The translations under genes and the position numbers were made by a program. A stretch of DNA of 64,000 nucleotides from NCBI GenBank assembly GCA_900109895.1, contig FOBR01000025.1:1-64000 (forward strand). Direction: 5' to 3'. The stretch's first letter is position 1, and each line of letters begins with the position of its first letter. The notes under the pieces were generated by a model. It did not search any database, was not told the DNA's origin, and was given only the letters and a program-made list of their open reading frames with translations. This document shows positions 54,401 to 61,592 of the stretch, piece by piece. The DNA comes from a bacterium A37T11 (GTDB lineage Bacteria > Bacteroidota > Bacteroidia > Sphingobacteriales > Sphingobacteriaceae).

Positions 54401-54572
54401 AAGCATCGGTTTGTACTGCTGAACTTGTGCCCTGAACGGAAACTGTTACGCCTGGTAATGCCTTTCCTTCGTTAATATCGGTAACCGTGCCGGAAACCGA
54501 TCTTTGCTGAGAGCGGGCGCTAAACATTAAAAACACCATCCCAAAGACTAAGCTGTACAATTTTCTACCCAT
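51423..54572 (-). CDS. SusC/RagA-type TonB-dependent transporter of the salvage locus
   Basis: 1049 residues. Signal peptide (LVFGMVFLMFSARSQQ), a carboxypeptidase-regulatory-like domain (VSGTVTDINEGKALPGVTVS), the TonB box/plug region (VVVTALGIKRQERSLGY, IQIRGINSIDPEKANQPLFV, NRAVDINPEDIASINILRGG) and a long barrel ending FTLNVGF. Unlike the 15.2-18.7 kb SusC it has no STN domain and no FecR/sigma pair, so it is regulated otherwise. Its promoter (54683-54723) has the salvage box. Expected cargo is a muropeptide or murein oligosaccharide, inferred from the operon content downstream. Confidence 0.93.
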   Translation of the reverse strand: MGRKLYSLVFGMVFLMFSARSQQRSVSGTVTDINEGKALPGVTVSVQGTSSAVQTDASGHYSITASSGATLVFTFVGMETLRVPVNNGSIINAVLKKAASNLDEVVVTALGIKRQERSLGYTAQTVSSADLNANKQPNVLNAMQGKIAGVTISSTGGAPGQGTRIQIRGINSIDPEKANQPLFVIDGLLMDNNTSIQGTGASGRGMSNRAVDINPEDIASINILRGGAATALYGLRGANGVVVITTKSGKSGSVQINYQGIAGFENVNKYPEVQDIYSQGWHGEYDPNSFWPSWGPTVEEAKALDPTHPAHLYKMSNAFQTGNQYRNNLTFSGGSEKMNFLSSLSQLNQNGVMPASDFKNYQGRINTTYKPSEKFTAGASLNVTNSGGNRSNAGRYIEELTYWSPRHDINDYINENNTMRTYGTTTNPRYVAETNLFRDDVLRMLGNVNFSYQPLKWLNFSYRLGLDAYRDNRRNTAPGFQDLVGELKVGDNGSLQYPGYGIINVYSNKFRTLNSTFIVSADHKFSNDFSGTLRLGHELYDRNITQDGTDGSNLTIYDWFELQNAKFLEASTYMEKYRLMGVFGELSLNYKDYLYLTITGRNDVTSSLLSPNNSFFYPSASLSYILSDHVHLPEVISNTKVRFSYARIGKDADPYSTSTGFAAYTGLPTGYTGFTRPKLLGDPALKPEFTDTYEAGLSMTFFKGRLGFDANYYHSLSKDQIIKIPVSSTIGYVTAAVNAGSLRNQGIELTVNASLLKSPDFTWETTLNFSANRNKVVSLRPDLKQITAGSEFGYLSSNVSMILIPGEPYGELYGRAFKRYYTEDEIKAGLDKGKEIDKKRPLLISADGFPILENVADTKKLGNTQPDWIGGWMNSITYKQWSFSILFDAQVGQDRYNQLANFYSAFGIAKSTENRNDHKVFEGVLADGTTNTKEVWLGQGVDPSTGRNYGDGYYRLIDRGNSEKFVEDASWFRLRSASIGYTFPNSWIKSSFFKKVQVSVTGNNLFLWTGYTGFDPESTTTNSGSNVDAFSGMTYPAVRSFLFTLNVGF

Positions 54573-55094
54573 AACTATTTATAAATTTTAATTAAAAAAC
54601 AATTTATTAAAATAAAATCGTAAATAACATCTGTTTAAACTTACTTTTTATCAATAAATAAGATATATTATAAAAATTATTACAAATTTAATTAAAATAT
54701 TTTTAACTATTTGCATTTTTATGAATAATTAATAACAAAAAACGATAAATTATGCATTATATACATCATATATGCAATTTTCATGTTAAATTTAGGCTTA
54801 ATTAATAATAAAATGCATAAAACAGCAAATTAGGTATCCATCAGAAAATTTCTGGCACTTTTATCGTTGAAATTATTGCTTTAGAATATACATCCGGGAA
54901 CTTACATGGATGAGCGACATTACCGCATCAATGGTAGTACGTGGCTCTTATTAATTGGATTATCCAGCAAATCCAGTATGTTAAATTCACAAATTATGTT
55001 TGCTACCGTTGAGGGAGCAAATACATGAACCGACTAACCTGTAGCTGGCTTATTATTTATCATAAATTTCTTCTTCCCGCGAAAATTCCTGTGG
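54573..55094. other. 522-bp A/T-rich intergenic region
   Basis: Apart from the susC promoter and the scattered ATGCAT-type elements between 54711 and 54818, I see no gene here. The part next to susC (54573-54830) is extremely A/T-rich; the part next to the GH43 gene (54830-55094) has more average composition. It contains one 40-codon plus-strand frame (54906-55028) without recognisable features. No hairpin terminator for the GH43 operon was found. Confidence 0.6.
54683..54723 (-). promoter_or_regulatory. susC promoter with salvage-locus box
   Basis: Minus-strand TAAATTTG (54690 to 54683) is an exact TAnnTTTG match. Twenty nt upstream lies TTGCATTTTTATG (plus strand, 54711-54723). A facing near-copy ATAAAATGCAT is at 54808-54818 and TATGCATTAT at 54751. 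The predicted leader is about 100 nt. Box and spacing match the S9 and namZ promoters. Confidence 0.6.
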
Positions 55095-56183
55095 CTAAGG
55101 TGTTGTATTGTTAAAATTAGGAGCTGACTGAAGTGTACTACTCGGCTTTTTATCTTTGATGACAGGCCAGTCATTCTCCCAAGTAAGTTTATCAAGCATC
55201 AAAGCCCGCAGGGTTGTGCCGTTCGCTAATTTTGGATTGGCAATCGATATGGCATGGTATAAAAACCAATCTGTGCCCTTGTCATCCGTTACAATATGTG
55301 CGTTATGCCCAGGGCCAACAAATGAATTACCACCATCTATCAAGATCGTTCCGTTGCCGTTTTGGGCAATATCATTACCAGCCTTATCTAAATATGGACC
55401 TTTAAGACTACCCGAACGCGCTACCATAACGTGATAGGTACTCCCGGCCCCATCGCAACATCCTCCCTTGGATCCGAAAAAATAATAGTAGCCCCTACGT
55501 TTATAGATCATGGGGGCTTCGAAATCGCCTGCGGCAATCTTAAATTTGCTTGAAGGAATGATACTAAGACCGTCACTAACTAGCTGCACACCGTGAATTC
55601 CCTGAGTCGATGCCGTGCTAAAACTACCCCAGATCAGGTATCGCACGCCATCGTCTTCAAAAATTGTTGGGTCGATCGAGTTTGGAACTCCGATACTTTG
55701 TGTGTCAAATAATTTTCCCTGGTCCTGAAATGGCCCTTCGGGTTTATCCGAAAGGGCTACCCCTATACCAGGATTAGTATCTCCCCAAGTGGAAAGGGCA
55801 TAGTATAAGTAATATTTGCTATTAAAATAATTAATGTCAGGCGCCCAAATACCTCCGCTCGTTTTCCAACTTGGACGAGTTGCAAATGCATTTCCCACAA
55901 CACTCCAGGTTATCAGGTCTTTTGATTTAATAACTGGAACCAATCGTGACCCTTTACCATCACCCCAATCATCCTGTGTGCCATAGGCATAAAACGTATC
56001 TCCAGCCTTTATCACACTTGGATCAGCAAGAATAGGCTGAAAAACAGGATTTTTATAGGTTAAGCCCGTAATAACGGGCTCATCACTTCCTTCAGCTGTG
56101 TCTTTTATTGGATTATCTCCCCCACCCTTCCCACAGGATACTAAAAAAATTACACACAAAAACTTTTTTGAAAATAATATCAT
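55095..56183 (-). CDS. Glycoside hydrolase family 43 lipoprotein (arabinanase/arabinofuranosidase-like)
   Basis: 362 residues. Lipobox FLVSCGKGGG (Cys 17) predicts a surface or periplasmic lipoprotein. The five-bladed propeller carries the three GH43 acids: Asp 54 in ILADPSVIKAG, Asp 171 in SIDPTIFEDDG, and Glu 222 in GDFEAPMIYKRRGYYYFFGS. IWAPDINYFNSKYYLYYALS and the metal-contact His in GPGHNAHIVTDDKG are also typical. GH43 enzymes of this layout hydrolyse alpha-L-arabinofuranosyl or beta-xylosyl links. It is the last gene of an operon otherwise aimed at phosphodiesters, so the target is likely a furanose-bearing side chain; not proven. Confidence 0.9.
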   Translation of the reverse strand: MILFSKKFLCVIFLVSCGKGGGDNPIKDTAEGSDEPVITGLTYKNPVFQPILADPSVIKAGDTFYAYGTQDDWGDGKGSRLVPVIKSKDLITWSVVGNAFATRPSWKTSGGIWAPDINYFNSKYYLYYALSTWGDTNPGIGVALSDKPEGPFQDQGKLFDTQSIGVPNSIDPTIFEDDGVRYLIWGSFSTASTQGIHGVQLVSDGLSIIPSSKFKIAAGDFEAPMIYKRRGYYYFFGSKGGCCDGAGSTYHVMVARSGSLKGPYLDKAGNDIAQNGNGTILIDGGNSFVGPGHNAHIVTDDKGTDWFLYHAISIANPKLANGTTLRALMLDKLTWENDWPVIKDKKPSSTLQSAPNFNNTTP

Positions 56184-56231
56184 AATTGAATCTGCTAAAT
56201 TTATTTTTGTAAAAAAATGAACTAAGGTTAC

Positions 56232-57215
56232 CTACTTACTATATCGTTCTTTTAGTACTATACCTAATCCATCACCAACAGCACGTTCTGAACCATCGGA
56301 TGGCTTATTTTGTATGACCCATTGGGCTATTTCTTTTTTTCTTAAAGCTAAAGTAGTAGATCCGCCGCCATCCATATTAATAGCCATATAGGTATTTAAT
56401 GCATAAAAAATATCCTGAAGATCTGCAACTGTAGTCCCCATAGACCAACCCATCTGCCTTCCATCTATGACCAGCGCATACAACACCCTGTCATCGGTAT
56501 AACCTATGGCGGTTCGCGGGTGTTCATCCAACTCCAAGCTTGTAGTAGCCAAAAGTGCTCGCTTATGGTCAATGATTAACCGCTCATTGCCTCCAACTGC
56601 TTGCTGTAAACGTGTAAAATCGACGTCCATTTCTTTTCCATCCAACCCCAGCCCACCCAGCACCAGGGTACCATCCGGATACGTACCTACAAAAGTCCTG
56701 GCCTTGGTATCCCTCGTCTCTTTCAGAACAACTCCATCCACCACCAGTACACTTTGCGGCTCTCCGGTGGTTAAATTAAAAAAATCTCCATTGATAGCAG
56801 CCAGAATTTTTGTGCCTGCCTTTTCGTTGGAGGCAGCCATTTGGGTAATGGGCTGCCTCCCAAACTTTTTTTCACCAAAAGGAACAAGCGCTTGAAGCCC
56901 CAAACCTGTCTGTTTTAGGTCTACCTTAAGGATAAGCATTTTCATGCGCGAACCGCTCTTCTTGATGAAATCAATACGAGTCTCTTGTAACCCATTGGTT
57001 ATTTGAATAACTGTATCCGATAAAAAATCTTTTATAAAATCTGTTTTGTGAAAAATAATTTTTGTTAGTTCACTGGTATCGGGCTTTTCCTGTAGAGGAG
57101 TACCACCGGAGTTCACATCGTTTACTGCACCATCGCTTTTCGCACAATAAGCAAAACTTATGATAATATAAAACAACAAGCTCGCTAGCTTCAGTCCGTA
57201 AAATAACCTTTCCAT
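56232..57215 (-). CDS. Phosphodiester glycosidase lipoprotein (NAGPA-like domain)
   Basis: 327 residues. The leader LLFYIIISFAYC ends at a lipobox Cys. The NAGPA/DUF2233 domain shows ILAAINGDFFNLTTGEP, HPRTAIGYTDDRVLYALVID, MAINMDGGGSTTLALR and ERAVGDGLGIVL, the conserved Asp/Gly-rich blocks. The mammalian enzyme removes GlcNAc from GlcNAc-1-phospho-mannose; bacterial relatives cleave sugar-1-phosphodiesters of wall or capsular glycans. It starts 2 bp after the SusE-like gene, in one operon with a PLD-like protein, so two phosphodiester-directed proteins sit side by side. Confidence 0.88.
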   Translation of the reverse strand: MERLFYGLKLASLLFYIIISFAYCAKSDGAVNDVNSGGTPLQEKPDTSELTKIIFHKTDFIKDFLSDTVIQITNGLQETRIDFIKKSGSRMKMLILKVDLKQTGLGLQALVPFGEKKFGRQPITQMAASNEKAGTKILAAINGDFFNLTTGEPQSVLVVDGVVLKETRDTKARTFVGTYPDGTLVLGGLGLDGKEMDVDFTRLQQAVGGNERLIIDHKRALLATTSLELDEHPRTAIGYTDDRVLYALVIDGRQMGWSMGTTVADLQDIFYALNTYMAINMDGGGSTTLALRKKEIAQWVIQNKPSDGSERAVGDGLGIVLKERYSK

Positions 57216-57217
57216 AT

Positions 57218-58525
57218 TTAGTTGATTAATTTGCTCCCGCCTGACTCTATATCCGTTATGGGCGAATTATAAACTAACTTAACATTGGTAGGGATGCGTG
57301 GGCTAACCCACTTACCGCTATCGTCAATAGTACCTGCTAACTTCTGAAAGCCACCATCCAAGGCTGGCAGATAAATGTAGGTATTGGACCCGGCGCCAAA
57401 GAAAGGTTGTGCAAGTCCTGTCTGAGGATCAGTCAGGGAATAGTGGTCATTATCGGTAACACGGTACCCCCAGCCCTTACTGCTATTGATCACACCGGTA
57501 CCTACTATCTGCCCATAAAATATAGCATCCACGGGTACCGAACTTTCAGTGACATCAGTACCGTAAAAGACCGCAATACCATCAGCATTACCTGATCCTG
57601 CTGTCGCATCGTTTCCTAATATTCCGGCAATTGAATTCCCAAAACCATCGCCAGTAACCACTGATTCATCGCCCACGTTAATATTTTGGACCCGGACCCA
57701 ATTAGCTCCACTGATGTCGGTACTCAATCCTTTTGAACTATAACCACAGATTACCTCAGAAGACCCCCCGACATAAAAATATGACCCTTTTGTCGCAAAA
57801 CCCGAAGTCAAGTCAAATTTATGGGTGATCGCATTTCCTTCAGCCCATCCCTTAGCGGTGACACTTCCATTATTTGAAGTTACGACTGAATAAGGTGTTT
57901 TTGAAAAATCAATATCTTCCAATGCCATTAATTGAATATATTCATACCCCCCTTTATGTTGAACTGTGATTCCACCGGCATAGGAATTGGTTGTTCCATA
58001 TTCTGGAATATCGCCACCCGTAGGATTAGCCATAAATCCAGTTACCACAACATAATTTGTACGATAGGTTGTTACTGTTACCGGTATCGTATTTGAGTAA
58101 TAGGTGTTGGCAGCAGACCCATTAGGATTTACTGCATAAAGTCGGACGTCCAGATCAATTTGATTACCCCCACCATAAATAGGTGACAACGCAGCATTCA
58201 ATTCTACTACGCTAAAAGTATATTGAAATATACCATTGCCGATAGGACGCTGATTGGCTCCTTTAAAATCATTACCCTTACGGTCCCACTGAAGATAATA
58301 CGTCAATGCTCCTGCATCAGCTTCTGGCACATTTTCCAACTCCCATTTAAATGCTATCGCATCGCTGCTTTCATTTTCACTACTAAGCACGGCCGATGTT
58401 GCAGAACTACTTATTTTTATGGGCACAGGACCTAACCCACTAAAATCTTTATCATCACAAGCAACTACAATGACCAAGCTTAAGCACAGGCACAGTACAG
58501 CCTTTATAAATTGCATATATTTCAT
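57218..58525 (-). CDS. SusE-like surface glycan-binding lipoprotein
   Basis: 435 residues. Lipobox in LSLVIVVACDDKDFSG. Residues about 35-165 follow the SusE domain: SSENESSDAIAFKWELENV, ALTYYLQWDRKGNDFKGANQ, VVELNAALSPIYG and VRLYAVNPNG. The second half is beta-rich and repetitive (YIQLMALEDIDFSKTPYSVV, GSYFYVGGSSEVICGYSS) without catalytic motifs; it may be a carbohydrate-binding module. SusE-type proteins help deliver glycans to SusCD at the cell surface. It lies between the PLD-like and phosphodiester-glycosidase genes. Confidence 0.78.
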   Translation of the reverse strand: MKYMQFIKAVLCLCLSLVIVVACDDKDFSGLGPVPIKISSSATSAVLSSENESSDAIAFKWELENVPEADAGALTYYLQWDRKGNDFKGANQRPIGNGIFQYTFSVVELNAALSPIYGGGNQIDLDVRLYAVNPNGSAANTYYSNTIPVTVTTYRTNYVVVTGFMANPTGGDIPEYGTTNSYAGGITVQHKGGYEYIQLMALEDIDFSKTPYSVVTSNNGSVTAKGWAEGNAITHKFDLTSGFATKGSYFYVGGSSEVICGYSSKGLSTDISGANWVRVQNINVGDESVVTGDGFGNSIAGILGNDATAGSGNADGIAVFYGTDVTESSVPVDAIFYGQIVGTGVINSSKGWGYRVTDNDHYSLTDPQTGLAQPFFGAGSNTYIYLPALDGGFQKLAGTIDDSGKWVSPRIPTNVKLVYNSPITDIESGGSKLIN

Positions 58526-58554
58526 ATTGTGACTTTTTAAATATTTTAAACCTT

Positions 58555-59769
58555 CTATAAGTTTTTGATAGCGTTATAATTATTTACATAAGGAGTAAAG
58601 AGGGGACTATTCCATACCGTTAACAGCGTTTCGTTATTTTGTTTAAGCGCACCTATTGTATAATTTTCTGAACCAGTAGCAATAACGCTGGCACTTTTTC
58701 CATTCATAACTCCATCAATTAGCATATGTTTAGAGTGAATGTTCTTTACAATGCTACCCGATTTAATAGGAAATATCCGGATAAAAGCGCCTTTATTTGC
58801 AAGGTCGCGTATTGGGCCCAATATCGTTTCCGGATTGTCAGCATTGACCATCACTTGCACAATTGCGCCTTGGTCAAGCAAGGAAGCTAATTTGTTGACA
58901 ATGGTTACTCTGGCTGCAGACCAATTAAACATCATTATCCTGACGGCAGTTTTGGAAGGATCCGTTATCTGGTTGAGCAGGTCTACAACAGGGTCTGGAT
59001 CGAAATAAGTTCCATTTTTAATCTTCGGAAAATAATATCCGTGAAGCCCGGCCGTTGGATCGTCAAATTCCCGGTAGGTATACTTGTCCATATTTGCTTT
59101 TGCGTATTTTCTTATGTCATGCCATAACAGCCGAAATGCGTCATATAAACCTTCGTTTTGAACTATTACATTATCCTGAAAATAAGTACATTGTATCTCT
59201 GTCATATTATTAGACGTTTGAAAAACCACGTAGTTCTTTTTACCCACTGGTGTAAGCACCGAAGAAAAGACCGCAAACTTATTATGATCTATAGCATGCT
59301 CATCAGCACTTACCATCAAACTACTGCGAACCACCGAGTAGTCGGTATTTTTAAGTTTAGCCAGTGTAGAATATGCAGCAATATTATCGGCTACACTTTC
59401 CGATCGGCTACTATCTACCAGTAAATGCAATAATACACCTCGGTTTCCTGCATTTTGCAAAGCTTTAATGACCCGGTCATGGTTCAAAAGGTAGATAGAT
59501 ATAAAAACTGAATCGCCCTTGGGTGTTGCATTTAATAATTGTACAAACCGGTTTAAAATAGCATATGAAGCTTTCGACTTGTTATAAATCGAATCCGGAT
59601 TTGTAAAATTTGCTTCCGGAAAATTGATGGAAATAGGAACCGCTTCCACTATTTCCGGGTTCTCCTCAGGGTCGGCAGGTTTAGCATCTCCATCCCCCGA
59701 GCTCTTAGAACAAGCATTTATGCCTAATTCAAGGAACAGCAATATTCCATAAATCCAAAAATATTTCAT
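58555..59769 (-). CDS. Phospholipase D-like phosphodiesterase lipoprotein
   Basis: 404 residues. Lipobox LFLELGINACSKSSG. Two PLD half-domains are visible: the first has DEHAIDHNKFAVFSS with HxK but Ser where the family Asp normally stands (HxKxxxxD), then QTSNNMT in place of GSxN; the second is canonical, NIHSKHMLIDG (HSK...D) and ATGSENYTIG. PLD-fold enzymes use paired His to cleave phosphodiesters. The first half is therefore partly degenerate but keeps His and Lys. Between susD and a SusE-like gene in a PUL, a role in cutting a phosphodiester-linked glycan backbone is inferred. Confidence 0.8.
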   Translation of the reverse strand: MKYFWIYGILLFLELGINACSKSSGDGDAKPADPEENPEIVEAVPISINFPEANFTNPDSIYNKSKASYAILNRFVQLLNATPKGDSVFISIYLLNHDRVIKALQNAGNRGVLLHLLVDSSRSESVADNIAAYSTLAKLKNTDYSVVRSSLMVSADEHAIDHNKFAVFSSVLTPVGKKNYVVFQTSNNMTEIQCTYFQDNVIVQNEGLYDAFRLLWHDIRKYAKANMDKYTYREFDDPTAGLHGYYFPKIKNGTYFDPDPVVDLLNQITDPSKTAVRIMMFNWSAARVTIVNKLASLLDQGAIVQVMVNADNPETILGPIRDLANKGAFIRIFPIKSGSIVKNIHSKHMLIDGVMNGKSASVIATGSENYTIGALKQNNETLLTVWNSPLFTPYVNNYNAIKNL

Positions 59770-59797
59770 CTTATTCTCCTTTAATTTATTTGTTATA

Positions 59798-61582
59798 TTA
59801 ATTACCGTCTTCCCAGCCCGGGTTTTGTGTTAACTTCGGATTTAACAATATTTCGTTGGTAGGCATGGGATCAAGATAGTCCCTGGATTCGTAAAATGCC
59901 CTGGATTGATAGGGATGAATGTTTAAAGTCCCATGGTCAGACTGACTGAGCACATAGCTTGGGGCTACTGCCGGGCTACTGGCTAAATATAGGTATTGAA
60001 TGGTAGAAACCGGGCCTGATACCTTCGTAGGATCAGCATATATACCGAAATCTACCATACCATCCCCATTAAAATCTTTATTGCCAAATTCAGAGAAATA
60101 CATTCCCCGGAAAGATTTAGACAAGCTTTGTCCTTCACCCCAGCGCATCAGGTCATCTTTTCTGAAACCTTCGATGGCCAACTCTACACGCCTCTCTCTT
60201 CGGATAGCCAAAATCAACGGATCATGATTTTTATCGTACTGCGAAATTAATAGTGGGTCACTCGCTACGTTGATGTCAAAATCTGGCATTCCGGCTCTCT
60301 TACGTATAGGATTTAAAGATATCGCAGCATCAGCCGCACTGAAGTTACCTAGCTCTGCTTTCGCTTCGGCATAATTGAGCATAACTTCTGCCAAACGAAA
60401 AATAGGCAAATCATTAGTACTGGCCATATTTCCATCATTTTCTGCCTCAGTTACAAATTTGACACATTGATACCCTGTTAGCGTGGATTTGAAATCAGGA
60501 ATTTGCAAGGTTGTACCACCCCTTCTTTTATAACCTGGTGTACGAATAGTTTGCGCAAGCCTTGGGTCCCGGTTAGCGGTTTCCTGCGGAAACTCTAATA
60601 CATTGTAATTTGAAACCAATGAAAACGGCAATCCATCCTTAGTCAGGTAAGACTCAATCAGGTCTTTCGTCAAACCTGGATTTCCCAGTGTTGCAGAAAT
60701 AAATTGAGCATTCGAATTATGCGCTGCTAATCCTGTAACATATTCCCTGGCCAAGATTACTTCTCCCAGGTCTGCACTCTCCATAGCAAATAAATCGCCA
60801 TAATCCTGGGTAGGCTTTCCTGTATTATATAAGGAGTAGCCGCCGTTGATCATCACCTCGTAAGCTGCATCCGCTGCCAATCGAAGATAATTGGAACCAT
60901 CAGATCCTGACACCCCAAATGCGTCTTCACTATGGTATTTTTCCCATGTACCTTCATAAAGACATATCCTGCTTTTGAGTACCAAAGCCGCCCAACGGGT
61001 AATATAAGTATTTGTGTGGGTACGGCTTACCCAACGGATAGCAAAGTCAAGATCGGCAACGATGGAATCAACTACCACATTGCGCGGATCACGCGCTTTA
61101 TAGAGATCGTCGCTTGTGGTACCGAGTGTTGACGAATACCAGGGAACCGCACCAAAAGTTTTTAACTTATTGAAATAGAAAAATGCGCGGAAAAAACGGG
61201 CCACACCCGCATAATGGTTTTTTAGGGTATCTGAAATAGCTGCCTTATTATAATGTTCCAAAAAATAATTAATATTTCTCAGATCTCCCCACCCCCAAGC
61301 GCCACTGGTGGACGGCACGGTGCGTGTCCCAGTCATCTCCTCACTAAGAGTAGACATATCCACATTATCGCTATTATTGTCATCCGTATAGATGTTAGCC
61401 CCCGGCAGAATTGGAGAATAAAAACTATTGCAATATTGTTTAAGGTCAGATTCTGAATTAAAAAAGGCCTCTCCAGACATTTGGGTTTCCGGATAACGAT
61501 CCATAAACTTATCGTTACACGCAAAAACTAACGTCCCTATTGCCAAAATTAACATGTTTATTATTACTTTATTTGCTTTCAT
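59798..61582 (-). CDS. SusD/RagB-type lipoprotein of the third PUL
   Basis: 594 residues from ATG 61582, which gives the leader VIINMLILAIGTLVFACNDK with lipobox; the frame extends further to 61681 but would overlap susC. Conserved SusD blocks: MDRYPETQMSGEAFFNSESD, GVARFFRAFFYFNKLKTFGA, RAAD-like LRLAADAAYEVMINGG, IFRLAEVMLNYAEAKAELG and RRERRVELAIEGFRKDDLMR. It is the binding partner of the SusC that runs off the window. Confidence 0.92.
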   Translation of the reverse strand: MKANKVIINMLILAIGTLVFACNDKFMDRYPETQMSGEAFFNSESDLKQYCNSFYSPILPGANIYTDDNNSDNVDMSTLSEEMTGTRTVPSTSGAWGWGDLRNINYFLEHYNKAAISDTLKNHYAGVARFFRAFFYFNKLKTFGAVPWYSSTLGTTSDDLYKARDPRNVVVDSIVADLDFAIRWVSRTHTNTYITRWAALVLKSRICLYEGTWEKYHSEDAFGVSGSDGSNYLRLAADAAYEVMINGGYSLYNTGKPTQDYGDLFAMESADLGEVILAREYVTGLAAHNSNAQFISATLGNPGLTKDLIESYLTKDGLPFSLVSNYNVLEFPQETANRDPRLAQTIRTPGYKRRGGTTLQIPDFKSTLTGYQCVKFVTEAENDGNMASTNDLPIFRLAEVMLNYAEAKAELGNFSAADAAISLNPIRKRAGMPDFDINVASDPLLISQYDKNHDPLILAIRRERRVELAIEGFRKDDLMRWGEGQSLSKSFRGMYFSEFGNKDFNGDGMVDFGIYADPTKVSGPVSTIQYLYLASSPAVAPSYVLSQSDHGTLNIHPYQSRAFYESRDYLDPMPTNEILLNPKLTQNPGWEDGN

Positions 61583-61592
61583 TTCCCTCAAA

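Noticed and set aside
54906-55028. 40-codon plus-strand frame in the large gap before the GH43 gene
   Set aside because: No recognisable motif, no -7 box in front and ordinary length for chance; not called as a gene.
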